Source: Actinomycetota bacterium
GTDB lineage: Bacteria; Actinomycetota; Humimicrobiia; Humimicrobiales; Humimicrobiaceae
NCBI GenBank assembly: GCA_004376325.1
Contig: SOKC01000123.1
Coordinates: 1 to 35,622, forward strand
Length of the DNA: 35,622 bases
Direction: 5' to 3'
Position 1 is the stretch's first letter, and every line of letters starts with the position of its first letter. The translations under genes and the position numbers were made by a program. A model generated the notes under the pieces. That model was not told the origin of the DNA. It saw nothing but the letters and a program-made list of their open reading frames with translations, and ran no database searches. This document shows, piece by piece, positions 35,173 to 35,622 of the stretch.

Positions 35173-35622
35173 TTATTTATAAAAATCAATTTTACTAAAA
35201 TAAACTGCTAAGTTTCGATTATCATTATTTATCCCAAGTTGTATAGGGCTTATTAAATATTTAAATTTAAATTTTAAAATATTATATTCCTCTATTAATA
35301 ATTCTTTGGGGATAGTAAGGGTATATTTTTTTTGCTCAGGGCTATCTAAAGTAAATTTTCCTATATTATTACCATTTAAAAAAATTTCTACTGTCTGGTC
35401 TATTTCGGGAGTGTATAATGACATCATGGTTATATCAAGATTATAATTTGTCTGATCTTCAAAGTTTAAGAAGAGCAAAGACTCTTTCTGGTTGGCCCAT
35501 GTTCCAAGTTCATCTATAAAAGACCAGCCATAATTTAAATAATTAGAATTATTTAATTCATTAAATAAAAAGGTAAATTTATTATCATCAAGATCAACTT
35601 TTATTATCTCTTCTGATGTTGG
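35173..35622 (-). CDS. C-terminal portion of a larger protein: beta-sandwich domain ('GWS...E.GTW' type, seen at C-termini of membrane glycosyltransferases); 5' end outside window
   Basis: Frame open to window edge: ...NYLNYGWSFIDELGTWANQKESLLFLNFEDQTNYNLDITMMSLYTPEIDQTVEIFLNGNNIGKFTLDSPEQKKYTLTIPKELLIEEYNILKFKFKYLISPIQLGINNDNRNLAVYFSKIDFYK*. Track start at 35478 is internal. Confidence 0.65.
   Translation of the reverse strand, partial: PTSEEIIKVDLDDNKFTFLFNELNNSNYLNYGWSFIDELGTWANQKESLLFLNFEDQTNYNLDITMMSLYTPEIDQTVEIFLNGNNIGKFTLDSPEQKKYTLTIPKELLIEEYNILKFKFKYLISPIQLGINNDNRNLAVYFSKIDFYK

Noticed and set aside
1-35622. CRISPR arrays, tRNA/rRNA genes, transposase or integrase genes
   Set aside because: None seen by eye. 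No direct-repeat/spacer periodicity, no tRNA-like cloverleaf recognised, no transposase/integrase motifs in the ORF translations. A tRNAscan/ISfinder run would be needed for certainty.

Overview
The window is an AT-rich bacterial envelope-polysaccharide / extracytoplasmic glycosylation locus. It holds about 25 supported protein genes. I saw no rRNA, tRNA or CRISPR array.

Gene content, left to right:
- the 3' end of a Wzt-type ABC ATPase
- a HicBA-type toxin-antitoxin pair
- a UbiA (DPPR-synthase-like) + HAD-IB phosphatase pair
- GT4 genes and two divergent mirror-image GT4/GT2 fusions
- two UPF0104 flippase-like proteins around an RfbD-like reductase
- an SGNH hydrolase, a GT-C protein and a lipoprotein
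- a sulfatase-fold transferase + methyltransferase + small membrane protein module
- an AT-rich block with three GT-C enzymes, a GT2, DUF2304 and UPF0104
- a DUF11x3-SGNH surface protein
- a minus-strand operon (UDP-sugar epimerase, GtrB/ArnC-like GT2, radical SAM, SDR, LbetaH acyltransferase, UPF0104)
- the C-terminal end of a beta-sandwich protein

Most notable signals:
1. A 12-residue GT2 fragment (LIIDDGSSDNTG) lies at a sharp composition step at ~27.02 kb, fused in frame to the DUF11-SGNH gene.
2. A 45-codon ORF at 18.66 kb matches the N-terminus of the DUF2723 gene at 24.67 kb (19/26 residues, 17 identical nt) in inverted orientation. With item 1 this points to a rearranged or inserted cassette.
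3. The donor/flippase/GT-C parts are highly redundant: four UPF0104, two polyprenyl-P GT2, a DPPR-like pair and at least four GT-C. This suggests several lipid-linked sugar donors at one locus.

Family calls come from motif recognition only; no database searches were run. The source lineage cannot be determined from this sequence.
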